This document shows, piece by piece, positions 38,401-47,440 of a DNA stretch of 64,000 nucleotides. This DNA comes from Dermatophagoides farinae (Eukaryota; Arthropoda; Arachnida; Sarcoptiformes; Pyroglyphidae), in the NCBI RefSeq assembly GCF_024713945.1, contig NC_134679.1, positions 2,671,001 to 2,735,000 of the forward strand, in the 5' to 3' direction. Below the pieces are notes generated by a model that was not told the DNA's origin, made no database searches, and saw only the letters and a list, made by a program, of their open reading frames with translations. Each line of letters starts with the position of its first letter. Within the stretch, counting starts at the first letter, position 1. Made by a program: the position numbers and the translations under genes.

Positions 38401-40230
38401 CTTATTCACGAATTAATCGATACGAATGCACTGCCAATAGAATTGAGTTAAAAATACACAATTATAAACAGTATTGAAAATAGAATCATTTCAATTCACA
38501 TTTGATGATTTAAATTCATCTAAGAAAAAGAACAACAACAGATCGTAAAGCGTATCGCTTCATTTTCCTTCCAATTTTTATTTTCTTTACAAAACGTAGG
38601 CGAAAGAAAATAAAGGTTTAATGTACAGGCAAAACAAAAAAAAACAGGACAATCTTATTTTTTTTTCACCAACTACAGCATTCATTTTTCTTTGGTCCAT
38701 CATGGATCAATGTTTGATACTAAAAATAGTGACAAACAAGTGTAATACTACTCTCACACACACACAAAGTATCGCTCATGTTTGGATTTGTTTCACGATT
38801 TTTTTTTGCCAATCTAGTTTTTCTTTTGGTTCTCTGATTACCAATTTAGAATCCAAATTAACAACATACTATCACTAGATTTATGTTATGGTATTATGTC
38901 ATTTAAACGAATTCAATGAGAATAAAATGAGAAGAAAATCTAAGAATTTGTTTCGAATGAAACTTTTTCTGAAATCCAAAAAAAACCCGACAAGATTCAA
39001 ATGTTATTTTAGTATAAATGATGATGTTTTTTTGAAATCTCTTTCTTTTTTCCATGATGATGCAATGGTTCATCGATTCATTTCAAAGATTTATTTGTTG
39101 TTCATCCTCCCTCCTCAGATTTGATCCATTCGAACTCAAAATTACAAGGTCGTTTCTTTTTGTTTATTGTTACTATTATTATTATTATTATTTGTATTCT
39201 TGATCGTCGAATTAAAAAGAAATGGAAAAAACAAAATGTTTTTTATTCCGATATACTTTTTGGCTTGTTCTCATGGGGACATTTTTTTCAGGATTTTTGG
39301 TTGTTGTTGTTGTTGTTAGTTTTTCGTTTCTGTTTTGATCAAGAATTCGTTAATTGAAGATTTGTTCAGTTGAATGGCTGTTTGCAAAGTGAGGGCGATA
39401 ATGTCATTCGATTTTGACAAGAGGATTTCCCCTTATTTGTTTTTTTCTGTTTGTTTGTTTGTTTGTTTCCCCTCATTGTTCTGTGAATGTGAGCATATTA
39501 TTCTCATTCAATGAGAGTTAACTCATGTTTTTTGATCATGAGTTATATAAAACGAATTGAAAACACATTTGAAAAAAAAATTTGTTCTCAACGACAGGTG
39601 TATGAATTTTGACGGATAGATAGATTCTGATATGAAAAAAAAACAGCACACACACACACACACAAATAAAAATATCGGCACTAATCTATATATCTGATGA
39701 TGGCTATTTTTGTAGCTATGTAAAAAGTTTTTTCATTCATTTTCATTTTATCCATCCAAATCCATTACCAGTTGATTATTATTATTGTTGAACGAGAGAG
39801 AGATAGAGAGAGAGAACATTCATAATTTCCATGAAATGAAATTATTGTTGTACAGGCCAAACCAAAACGAAAAAAAAACAAATTACAACAACAATCAATC
39901 GCTATTTTGATAGGGCTGTATTTTTTTTTAATATATATCGTCATCGTTATCGTTGTTCCAACAGAGGAGCAAAAAAAAACCCAAATAAATGATTAGATGA
40001 TGAAAAACAACAAAAAAAATCAAAAAATCAAAAAAAAAAAATATCAAATCTATTCAAGCTTATAACTTAAGATGATTAAAAAGAACAGAACGGATAAATA
40101 AATAACACAACGATTATGATTATGTAATGGCGATATAATCGATCGATATAATAAGAGAAATGTGTATGTATGGGGGGGGGAAAAAAAATACTTGAATAAT
40201 TTTTTATTATAATATTCAACCAAATTATGT

Positions 40231-40231
40231 T

Positions 40232-40262
<31 letters not shown>
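40231..40262. repeat. (AAC)n microsatellite
   Basis: About ten AAC units, followed by an imperfect AATAACAAC extension. Confidence 0.9.
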
Positions 40263-40264
<2 letters not shown>

Positions 40265-41178
40265 AACAACAAAAACAACAACCACTTAAATTTGAAGTGT
40301 TGGTGATGTAATAGATTGTGTGTGTGTGTGTGCGTGTAAATGTTGGGGTTGTTCACACCTGTCGCTTTAAACAGGAATTATTATAGCATAATATGTTCAT
40401 AGTAGATTGATTATGATGATGATGATGATGATGATTATAATATCTTGACTTTTGTTTTTTTTGTTCGATTGGATTCGGTTTTTGATCAATACATATGATG
40501 ATGATGATTAATATCATGTAGGAAAAAAAATGGATGGCAAGTTATTTGGCAAACAATTCGTTTTGGTATGCTTGATTTTTTTTTAAATATTTTTTTCGTA
40601 TGAGAAACGTATACGTAATATATATCTATATAAATGGTTGATTGATTGTTTATGATTGATTGTCATTTCCAGTAGTGTATCGTATGTACCATACCAGATA
40701 ATTTCATTTCATTTCATTTTTTTTTCTGCCAACTGATGTATCAACAATAATATCATAATATATTGATACATTCGATTGTATCTTGTCAAAAATTTTAACC
40801 ACAAAATAAAAAAAACAAAACAATTGATTAAATCAATTTTAGATGATTTTTTTTCATATTATTATTATTATTACAATTTTCTTCTGAAATTTTATTTCTG
40901 ATTTTAATTTGTCTTGTCTTGTTTTTTTTCGTTCGTAAACTTTTCTTTTTTATTTGATCTTTATTTGACGAATATAAAAAAAAACATTTTCATGACGACA
41001 ATATCTGATCTAATTGAATCTAACTACAATACATTTGTGGCTAATGATCATTGTATAGAAATGAGAGAAAAAAAACATTAACAACAATGGTACCATGATC
41101 AACCACGAACACACACACACAACAATACACTGTTTTGATCGAAATTTTTTTTTTCATAAATTGAAAAATCTTTCTTCG

Positions 41179-41204
41179 TCATCATCATCATCATCATCAT
41201 CATC
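41179..41204. repeat. (ATC)n microsatellite
   Basis: Eight or nine ATC units shortly upstream of the LTR element. Confidence 0.85.
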
Positions 41205-41516
41205 GTACATTGTAATCATAGAGAAATTTCTGGATTTTTTTTGTTTGTTACTTTCCGGTTCCAAATGACTGAATTTTTATACTTGATATAACGACGATCG
41301 TCGACGACGACGACGATGATGATGATGATGACGGAAAAAAATGTACATATGTACAGGTTGACAATTTTTTAACTCGTTGTTTCGCTCGTTGGCTTTAGGG
41401 CTGGTTCATGAAACACACATGGACTTTTTTTTTATTACATGATGTGTATATATTTATATTTGTATATTTATAAGTGCAATATGTGTGTGTAAGTGAATAC
41501 CTGACAAAAATATCAT

Positions 41517-41522
41517 TATATA
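41517..41522. repeat. Target-site duplication, left copy
   Basis: TATATA directly before the TGTAAC start of the left LTR, matched by TATATA directly after the right LTR at 46,201-46,206. The low complexity leaves the exact length (5 or 6 bp) ambiguous. Confidence 0.7.
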
Positions 41523-41752
41523 TGTAACATTTAAAAAATTAAATGATATTTTCTATAAATTTCAAACATTTAACCACAACCGATAATTTAGTTATCTGGT
41601 AATTAATAAACACAAACAAAATATCAATCAACATTCTTTAAAATCCATACACAAACTATAAAAACTAAAACACAGGACACGACACTCTTTATCTTTTGAG
41701 ATCATTATGTTTGAAGTGATTTTCATGCTGAATAAAAATAAAATTTTTTATA
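41523..41752 (+). repeat. 5' LTR (230 bp)
   Basis: Begins TGTAAC and ends TTTTTTATA. By eye every base matches the right LTR at 45,971-46,200. It contains CACAGGACACGACACTC and an AATAAAAATAAAA stretch near its end that could serve as the poly(A) signal. The 3' terminus lacks the usual CA. Confidence 0.92.
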
Positions 41753-41763
41753 AGCCAGCAAGA

Positions 41764-41866
41764 AGAAATTTTGTGTCTCAACGAGAAATTTTGTGTCTCA
41801 ACGAGAAATTTTGTGTCTCAACGAGAAAATTTTGTGTTTTACCGAAGAAATTTTGTGTATCAACGG
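41764..41866 (+). repeat. Tandem 20-22-bp repeats after the 5' LTR
   Basis: Three perfect 20-bp units, AGAAATTTTGTGTCTCAACG, are followed by two diverged units of 21-22 bp. The array begins 11 bp past the LTR, where a tRNA primer-binding site would normally be, and I see no TGG-starting primer site there. Because 20 is not a multiple of three, the units are read in shifting frames as FVSQRE, LCLNEK and FCVSTR, which shows that this stretch did not arise as protein sequence. Confidence 0.85.
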
Positions 41867-41871
41867 AAAAA

Positions 41872-44800
41872 ATGACAGATTCACAGAAGATAACAGATCA
41901 ACAAATGCAAAATTTGTTGAAATATAAAGAAGTTCTTCAATCAACGCTAAGATTGATTTTTCAAGAATTTGAAAACGGAACAATCAGTATGTTCCGATTT
42001 ACGTTTGAATTCGCACAATTGTTGTTGCGGATAGAACTCTATGAAAAAGACGTCAGCCAATTTGTAAAAAATAACGCTGAACGATATGATTGTGGTACCC
42101 TGAAATTTAGAACAATGGATAACGAAATGATTTTGAATCAATTGCAACAAAAATATAACGCAATGGATCAAGAGGGTTTGCATAACCCAGAGCAAACTAT
42201 GGCGACAGGAATACGAAATCATTCCCGTGATGAATTTATGATACCTGTCAATCCGAGACCCCATTCAGTACTTGACGAACGTTCTATGGCTTATATGGCA
42301 CAGACTCAACGATCTCAGTCAATGATGGATATTGCCAACCATCAGAATGTTCAAAGATCAAATCTGGCTCGATCTTTTTCGGCCATGGAAACAGTACCAA
42401 CACGTGAACAGTTAACAAATTTTTTTGAACCAAGTCATCAAATTCCAACTTCGTCGACGGGACGAAATAATGTTAATCGATTTAATGACCGAAACTACCA
42501 CGAAACGGAGGAAATGTTGATACATTCTAATTCAAACGATGCTGGGCAACATGAGGATAATCAACAAATAAATTGGCGATCGTCAAATGATAATTTGCAA
42601 AGTAATCAACATTTTTTGCCAGAACCTCGCCCTAGATTGGCATTTCAATCGTTTGGAAATCAGGATGTTAACCATACAACACACAATCTTCCCGAAAGAC
42701 GCATTCCGTTTAAAGCAAACAGAGTGCAATTTATCAACAAATTTGATGGCAATTTTCGGAATTTTAATGATTTTTTCCAACCATTTTGCAATAATGTTGA
42801 CAAAACAGATTTGGATGACGCAACAAAACTGCAAATATTGAAATCAAAATTGGATTCGAAAACAAGGACGTGGCTTGAAGGTTACTCCACTGATGAAGAT
42901 TATGAGAATGCTAAAAGGACATTATTGCGGCATTTTAATTCAATGTTTGCATTGAAAAACGATGTATTAAAAAAGTTTGCGGAACTTCAACCGCCATATG
43001 ATGATCATGATTTGGAAGGCTATCGACGCATGATGACTTCAGCTCGAAGTTCATACTTGAGTTTAAAACGTGCCGGGGCAGACGCTTTCACCATTACCTT
43101 GTTAACAAAACAAATAAAGGGGAAGCTATCTCCAATCAGGCTTTCTATCTTGGAAGAACGTTCAGATCAAGAAGATATTGAACAAGTAATCAAATATCTC
43201 GAAAATATTGTTGATAAACTGCAAGACAATGCAGATCCGTTTTTGGTGAATAATAAAAAATTTACAAGACAGGCAAATAGATCGTTCAGAGAAAATCGTG
43301 GCGCCTGTATATTTTGTGGCGATAAAACTCATTCTGCAAAAAATTGTAAACTGGATTTGACAACCGCAGAAAAGCGGCAGCTGGCATTTGATGCAGGAGT
43401 TTGTACTGGATGTTATCAACAAGGACACATCTTTCGCTATTGCCGAAGTGCAGAACATTGTTCACAATGTAATGGTTCGCACAAACTCGTGGATTGTCCG
43501 TCTAAACAAAGCAAATCAAACTGGAGATCACAAACAAATCAGAAATCCAGTGAAAAGGAGAAACAACAAACGATCCCGAAAGCTGTAAATTCTTTGGACG
43601 CCGAGCCACAAGCATTAATTGATTTGAATACTCCTGACAATTCAGAGGAGTCGGAAAATGAACAAGGCGAATGTTTCTCAGTTAACAACATGGAAAAAAA
43701 GTCAATACCACCAATATTGGCACGTGCTCGAATAGACAACAAGAAAGTTACAATTTTACTGGATCCGGGATCGAATATTAACATTATTTCGAAATCGGAA
43801 TGTGACAATTTGAAATTGGATATTTTCAAAAGTAAAATCTCAATAAAAGTCACCGAACATCGATTAAATTCATTTCAAGCATGCTTTGCTCACATGAAAT
43901 TGGGGACAATAAAACGGAAGATTATCTTTCGAATCGTAAATGATGATGATATGCCGATATTGCTAGGACGAGATGATATCCATGCATTTAAAATAATGTT
44001 GTTCCCAGGCGATCGTGAATTGATCCCAATGCAGATGACAACGTTACAACGTCCGGAACCTAGTGAATTTCGAAAAAGTTGTTATCATGTTAAAGCCAAA
44101 GATGAACAAACGGAAAAGCAAAATTTAAATGATTTATTACAACTTGACGATGTTTTTGCTAAATCAAAATTCGATATTGGATTAGTTTCAACCGAAAAGT
44201 GTCAAATTCAGTTGACTAACAACATGCCAATAGTTCGGAAAGTTTATCCGTGCTCAATTGAGGACCAATCAAAAATTGATAATCAATTTAAAGAATTGCT
44301 CGACAATAAAATTATTGAATCACAAATAAAGAAAACGGCAAGATATCATGCCCTTATGGCAGCAATACTGGTCATGATGTTTCTTCCAACTGGTTTCCTT
44401 GCGGGAATACCTACTACTGATCCCATTATTTGGAAAAAAACGCAACATGCGGTGGCAACTGGAACAGAATATCGAACTTATATGGTTGGATTACAAGATC
44501 CGTGTAAGGCATGGGTTGGAGCTAATAAAGAATTTCATCAAGGATATTACACCACTAAAATAAAAGAAAATGAAAACGATTGCCTTTATGAAATGATGAT
44601 AATCTCACAAATTAAAAAACATTGTGATTCTGAAACTGATTTATCATACAAAATCAATAATCAAAGGAAAAAACGCAGCTTAACAGCTTTGGCTTCAACA
44701 GGAGTATATGCAATTGCTACTAATCCAGGCCAAGTAATTTCCATCTTCAACTCTATTATTGGTTTTGTTTCAAATTTTCGTACACAATATCGTGTAAAGG

Positions 44801-45975
44801 CCTATCAAAAACAAACAGAAGAGAAAATTGCTGAAATGGAGCAACTGTTGGAAAATCAAAATCAATTGATTAAAGAATTAAAAGACCAATGGGATGAACG
44901 TTTTTTGAAATACACGTTTACCGAAAAAGCAATGGAAGAATTGGCGGAGATCAATGCCAAATTAAATACAATATATCCTCATTTGATGGCATTCTTACGC
45001 CAAATGCAAATGCCAAGAATCGATGCGGATGTAGACTTTCTTTTCCCAAATATGATAACTGAAAATGAGACCTGGGAATTATGGGAACCTCAAGGTTGCA
45101 AATTTGATGCTAACGATAATGTTTTACAATTGGATTTCATTGTTCCAATTGTTGATCCAAAATATCAAGTTTATCGTGGGCACCCCTTCAAGATTATTCA
45201 AGAGCGGGGGGAAAATAGATGTCTTTTTCGTTATAGTGGGCCACAATACATGTTTGTCAACACTAAACGTGATTGTGCAATAGAGGCGGATATACAGCCG
45301 AATGGTTATCATGCTGAAGCATTCCTTGTATCTCATCCAGATGAATGTAGAATTCAAGCTCCTATGAAGAAAACTTTTTGGCAAGAAGATGAATGCTTCA
45401 CCGAATTTGAATGGAACGATCAAAGAAAGAAAAGTCAACAAATAGATTATGATTCAGAATTCGTTTACATTTATTGTTTAAATCAAACATTGAAATTGGC
45501 AAATGTAACATACCGATGTGAAAATGCTGTCTATCGTATTCCTCGAGATCAAGAATTCACAATTGATGAACATGAATACATTGTGAGGAAACAGACAAAG
45601 AAAGCGAATTTTGTATTGGAATATCATACATCCAGAACAATTAACGCTTTATTATTCCATGATCAATTTGAATACGAAAAATCTTTTAAAAATATCGGAA
45701 TTCTTTTGGACAACTATCAGCATTCAAGTCGTATTGCTCCGATAGAATCAAATTGGACTGTAAGGGGATTGATGATAAACGCGCTGATCTGCTTGCTTGT
45801 TTTGGCGATTATCACTATTTTCGTTGTTATCCTATATTATAAATTCTATCGCTTGCGAAGAAGAACCGCAACAAATATGGAACACCTTACTGCAGTTCAT
45901 CTGAATTATGTTGACAACAGTGCTGAATCCTCAAATCCTCCTCCTGCTACGACCTCTCTTGGGGGGGGCATGTAA
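41872..45975 (+). CDS. Gag-protease-(partial RT)-envelope fusion polyprotein
   Basis: The frame is open from an ATG at 41,707 inside the LTR (1,422 codons), but I prefer the ATG at 41,872, just past the tandem repeats, giving 1,367 residues. Numbering from 41,707: a DUF1759-like gag core starts near 345 (FDGNFRNFNDFF). Zinc knuckles CX2CX4HX4C lie at 534-547 and 566-579, and a CX2CX3HX4C at 585-597. The protease motif LLDPGSN has Asp686, with LLGRDD about 75 residues later. RT N-terminal residues VYPCSIEDQSKIDN to KIIESQ end at 873. From about 874 the sequence is envelope-like: a hydrophobic leader near 882-900, a furin-type site RKKR at 987-990 followed by a hydrophobic SLTALASTGVYAIA, several cysteines and NxT/NxS sequons, a membrane anchor at about 1355-1382 and a short basic tail. 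It ends at TAA in the right LTR. There are no stops or frameshifts over 4.1 kb. Confidence 0.88.
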   Translation: MTDSQKITDQQMQNLLKYKEVLQSTLRLIFQEFENGTISMFRFTFEFAQLLLRIELYEKDVSQFVKNNAERYDCGTLKFRTMDNEMILNQLQQKYNAMDQEGLHNPEQTMATGIRNHSRDEFMIPVNPRPHSVLDERSMAYMAQTQRSQSMMDIANHQNVQRSNLARSFSAMETVPTREQLTNFFEPSHQIPTSSTGRNNVNRFNDRNYHETEEMLIHSNSNDAGQHEDNQQINWRSSNDNLQSNQHFLPEPRPRLAFQSFGNQDVNHTTHNLPERRIPFKANRVQFINKFDGNFRNFNDFFQPFCNNVDKTDLDDATKLQILKSKLDSKTRTWLEGYSTDEDYENAKRTLLRHFNSMFALKNDVLKKFAELQPPYDDHDLEGYRRMMTSARSSYLSLKRAGADAFTITLLTKQIKGKLSPIRLSILEERSDQEDIEQVIKYLENIVDKLQDNADPFLVNNKKFTRQANRSFRENRGACIFCGDKTHSAKNCKLDLTTAEKRQLAFDAGVCTGCYQQGHIFRYCRSAEHCSQCNGSHKLVDCPSKQSKSNWRSQTNQKSSEKEKQQTIPKAVNSLDAEPQALIDLNTPDNSEESENEQGECFSVNNMEKKSIPPILARARIDNKKVTILLDPGSNINIISKSECDNLKLDIFKSKISIKVTEHRLNSFQACFAHMKLGTIKRKIIFRIVNDDDMPILLGRDDIHAFKIMLFPGDRELIPMQMTTLQRPEPSEFRKSCYHVKAKDEQTEKQNLNDLLQLDDVFAKSKFDIGLVSTEKCQIQLTNNMPIVRKVYPCSIEDQSKIDNQFKELLDNKIIESQIKKTARYHALMAAILVMMFLPTGFLAGIPTTDPIIWKKTQHAVATGTEYRTYMVGLQDPCKAWVGANKEFHQGYYTTKIKENENDCLYEMMIISQIKKHCDSETDLSYKINNQRKKRSLTALASTGVYAIATNPGQVISIFNSIIGFVSNFRTQYRVKAYQKQTEEKIAEMEQLLENQNQLIKELKDQWDERFLKYTFTEKAMEELAEINAKLNTIYPHLMAFLRQMQMPRIDADVDFLFPNMITENETWELWEPQGCKFDANDNVLQLDFIVPIVDPKYQVYRGHPFKIIQERGENRCLFRYSGPQYMFVNTKRDCAIEADIQPNGYHAEAFLVSHPDECRIQAPMKKTFWQEDECFTEFEWNDQRKKSQQIDYDSEFVYIYCLNQTLKLANVTYRCENAVYRIPRDQEFTIDEHEYIVRKQTKKANFVLEYHTSRTINALLFHDQFEYEKSFKNIGILLDNYQHSSRIAPIESNWTVRGLMINALICLLVLAIITIFVVILYYKFYRLRRRTATNMEHLTAVHLNYVDNSAESSNPPPATTSLGGGM
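44341..45972 (+). other. Envelope-like glycoprotein segment of the retroelement
   Basis: This part carries the features of a class I-like viral membrane fusion protein: hydrophobic leader, dibasic cleavage site with a following hydrophobic fusion-peptide-like stretch, a heptad-rich region EEKIAEMEQLLENQNQLIKE just after it, cysteine-rich ectodomain and a C-terminal membrane anchor. Errantivirus and insect endogenous retrovirus envelopes have this plan. Which envelope family it belongs to cannot be settled by eye. No separate start context for a spliced env message is visible because the frame is continuous with gag-protease. Confidence 0.7.
45961..45968 (+). other. Polypurine tract of the retroelement
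   Basis: Eight G residues followed by CA immediately before the TGTAAC of the right LTR, the expected place for the plus-strand primer. These bases also encode the last glycines of the polyprotein. Confidence 0.65.
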
Positions 45976-46200
45976 CATTTAAAAAATTAAATGATATTTT
46001 CTATAAATTTCAAACATTTAACCACAACCGATAATTTAGTTATCTGGTAATTAATAAACACAAACAAAATATCAATCAACATTCTTTAAAATCCATACAC
46101 AAACTATAAAAACTAAAACACAGGACACGACACTCTTTATCTTTTGAGATCATTATGTTTGAAGTGATTTTCATGCTGAATAAAAATAAAATTTTTTATA
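45971..46200 (+). repeat. 3' LTR (230 bp)
   Basis: Reads identical to the left LTR. It supplies the TAA stop codon of the polyprotein at 45,973-45,975. It is followed by the right TATATA target duplication. Confidence 0.92.
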
Positions 46201-46206
46201 TATATA
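46201..46206. repeat. Target-site duplication, right copy
   Basis: TATATA matching the six bases before the left LTR. Confidence 0.7.
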
Positions 46207-46895
46207 AAAAAAAAATTCAAGCATTGTGTGTGTGTATGTCATTCGATGATTTTATTTCATGTTCATTTTCTATATTATAATCGTATATATATGAGATAAT
46301 AATAATAATGATAATGAGAGAGAGAAAAAAAATGGATAAAAAAAATGAAAATTGTTATTAACAACAACAAACAATCAAGCTCAGGTGTTTATGTGCGCGT
46401 GATTTATACTATAAAATACACAAACAAACAAACAAACAAATGAGCAAATACAGACACGAAATAAACTAGTTTTTATTATTATTATTATTACCTGATTATA
46501 GTTTATTTTTATTTATTTTTTTTCTTCTTCTTCTTCTTCATTATTATTAATATTTAATGATCATCATCATTATATCATTATTATTGTGTGTGTGTCTTAT
46601 AAATATCATCATCAAAAACAGCAGCAACAACAACAACAACCATCACATTTTTACTCAATTTTTCAATGAATTCATTCATAATATACGGAAGTCATGAACT
46701 GTTGCTATTGTTTTTGTTTTTGTTTGTTTGTTTGTTTGTTTTTTTTCTGTATTCCAATTGGAACGATTTTCTAGACTTTTTGTTTTGTTTTGTGTCACTA
46801 CTTATTATTATCATTATTATATAACTATAGTTATTTTTCTTGTTTTTTTTTTTGTTTGGTCATTTCGATTCAATTAAACGTGTTTGTTTTTGTCA

Positions 46896-46919
46896 CCATC
46901 ATCATCATCATCATCATCA
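46896..46919. repeat. (ATC)n microsatellite
   Basis: Eight ATC units. Confidence 0.85.
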
Positions 46920-47416
46920 AAAAAAAAGATTGTGACAAATTGCATGAAGCAAATCATTAATTACACACAATACTTACACAATTGGGGACAGAAATGTATC
47001 GTTTGTGTTTTTAAATCGATTGAATCCATTGAAACTTGACACTGTGAATATCTTGGTGGTCGGTGGTGATGATATATAGAAAACACACACACACACACAC
47101 AATTGAATAAATAAAATAAATGTAAAAAAAAAGAAAAATTTCCAGGCACAATAAAATCAAAGATTGGAAATTGCCTTTTTTTTCTCTTCTTCTTCTTCTT
47201 CCACTAACATTAGCAATAACAATTGTTCATTTTTCCCCCTCTCCGATTTTGTTTCGTATCTATCGATCTAATCGAATCGAAACGAAACGAAATGAAAAAA
47301 AAATCATAGATTTTTTTCCGCTTTTTGTCCGCTATTGAATAATGAACAAAAAAAATCACAGACATCATCAGATATCATTTTGGGCCAGGTCGGTTCATTC
47401 ATTTATTTTTTTTCTG

Positions 47417-47440
47417 CTGTTGTTGTTGTTGTTGTTGTTG
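47417..47440. repeat. (TGT)n microsatellite
   Basis: About eight TGT/TTG units after a CTGC. Confidence 0.85.

Larger units (their letters stand above)
23348..41516. other. Gene-free, microsatellite-dense tract
   Basis: Eighteen kilobases with no supported exon. The densest microsatellite block lies at about 32.2-37.9 kb, with repeated (GAT)n and (ATC)n arrays, a 42-bp (GT)n, (CT)n and (CAA)n. All open frames are repeat-derived peptides (poly-D, poly-H, poly-S, poly-I, THTHT). It may be a large intron or cis-regulatory DNA of a gene outside the window. Confidence 0.55.
41523..46200 (+). mobile_element. LTR retroelement: gag-protease-env, most of pol missing
   Basis: A 4,678-bp element bounded by two 230-bp LTRs that read as identical, a TATATA duplication, and a G8 polypurine-like run directly before the right LTR. 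One frame runs from inside the left LTR to the fifth base of the right LTR. It encodes a DUF1759-like gag region, three zinc knuckles, an aspartic protease and the first part of a reverse transcriptase, then jumps to an envelope-like glycoprotein. The gag is of Bel/Pao type, while the residues just before the break read more like Ty3/gypsy, so the superfamily is uncertain. No catalytic reverse transcriptase, RNase H or integrase is present, so it can only move with proteins supplied by a relative. Identical LTRs imply recent insertion. Confidence 0.9.
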
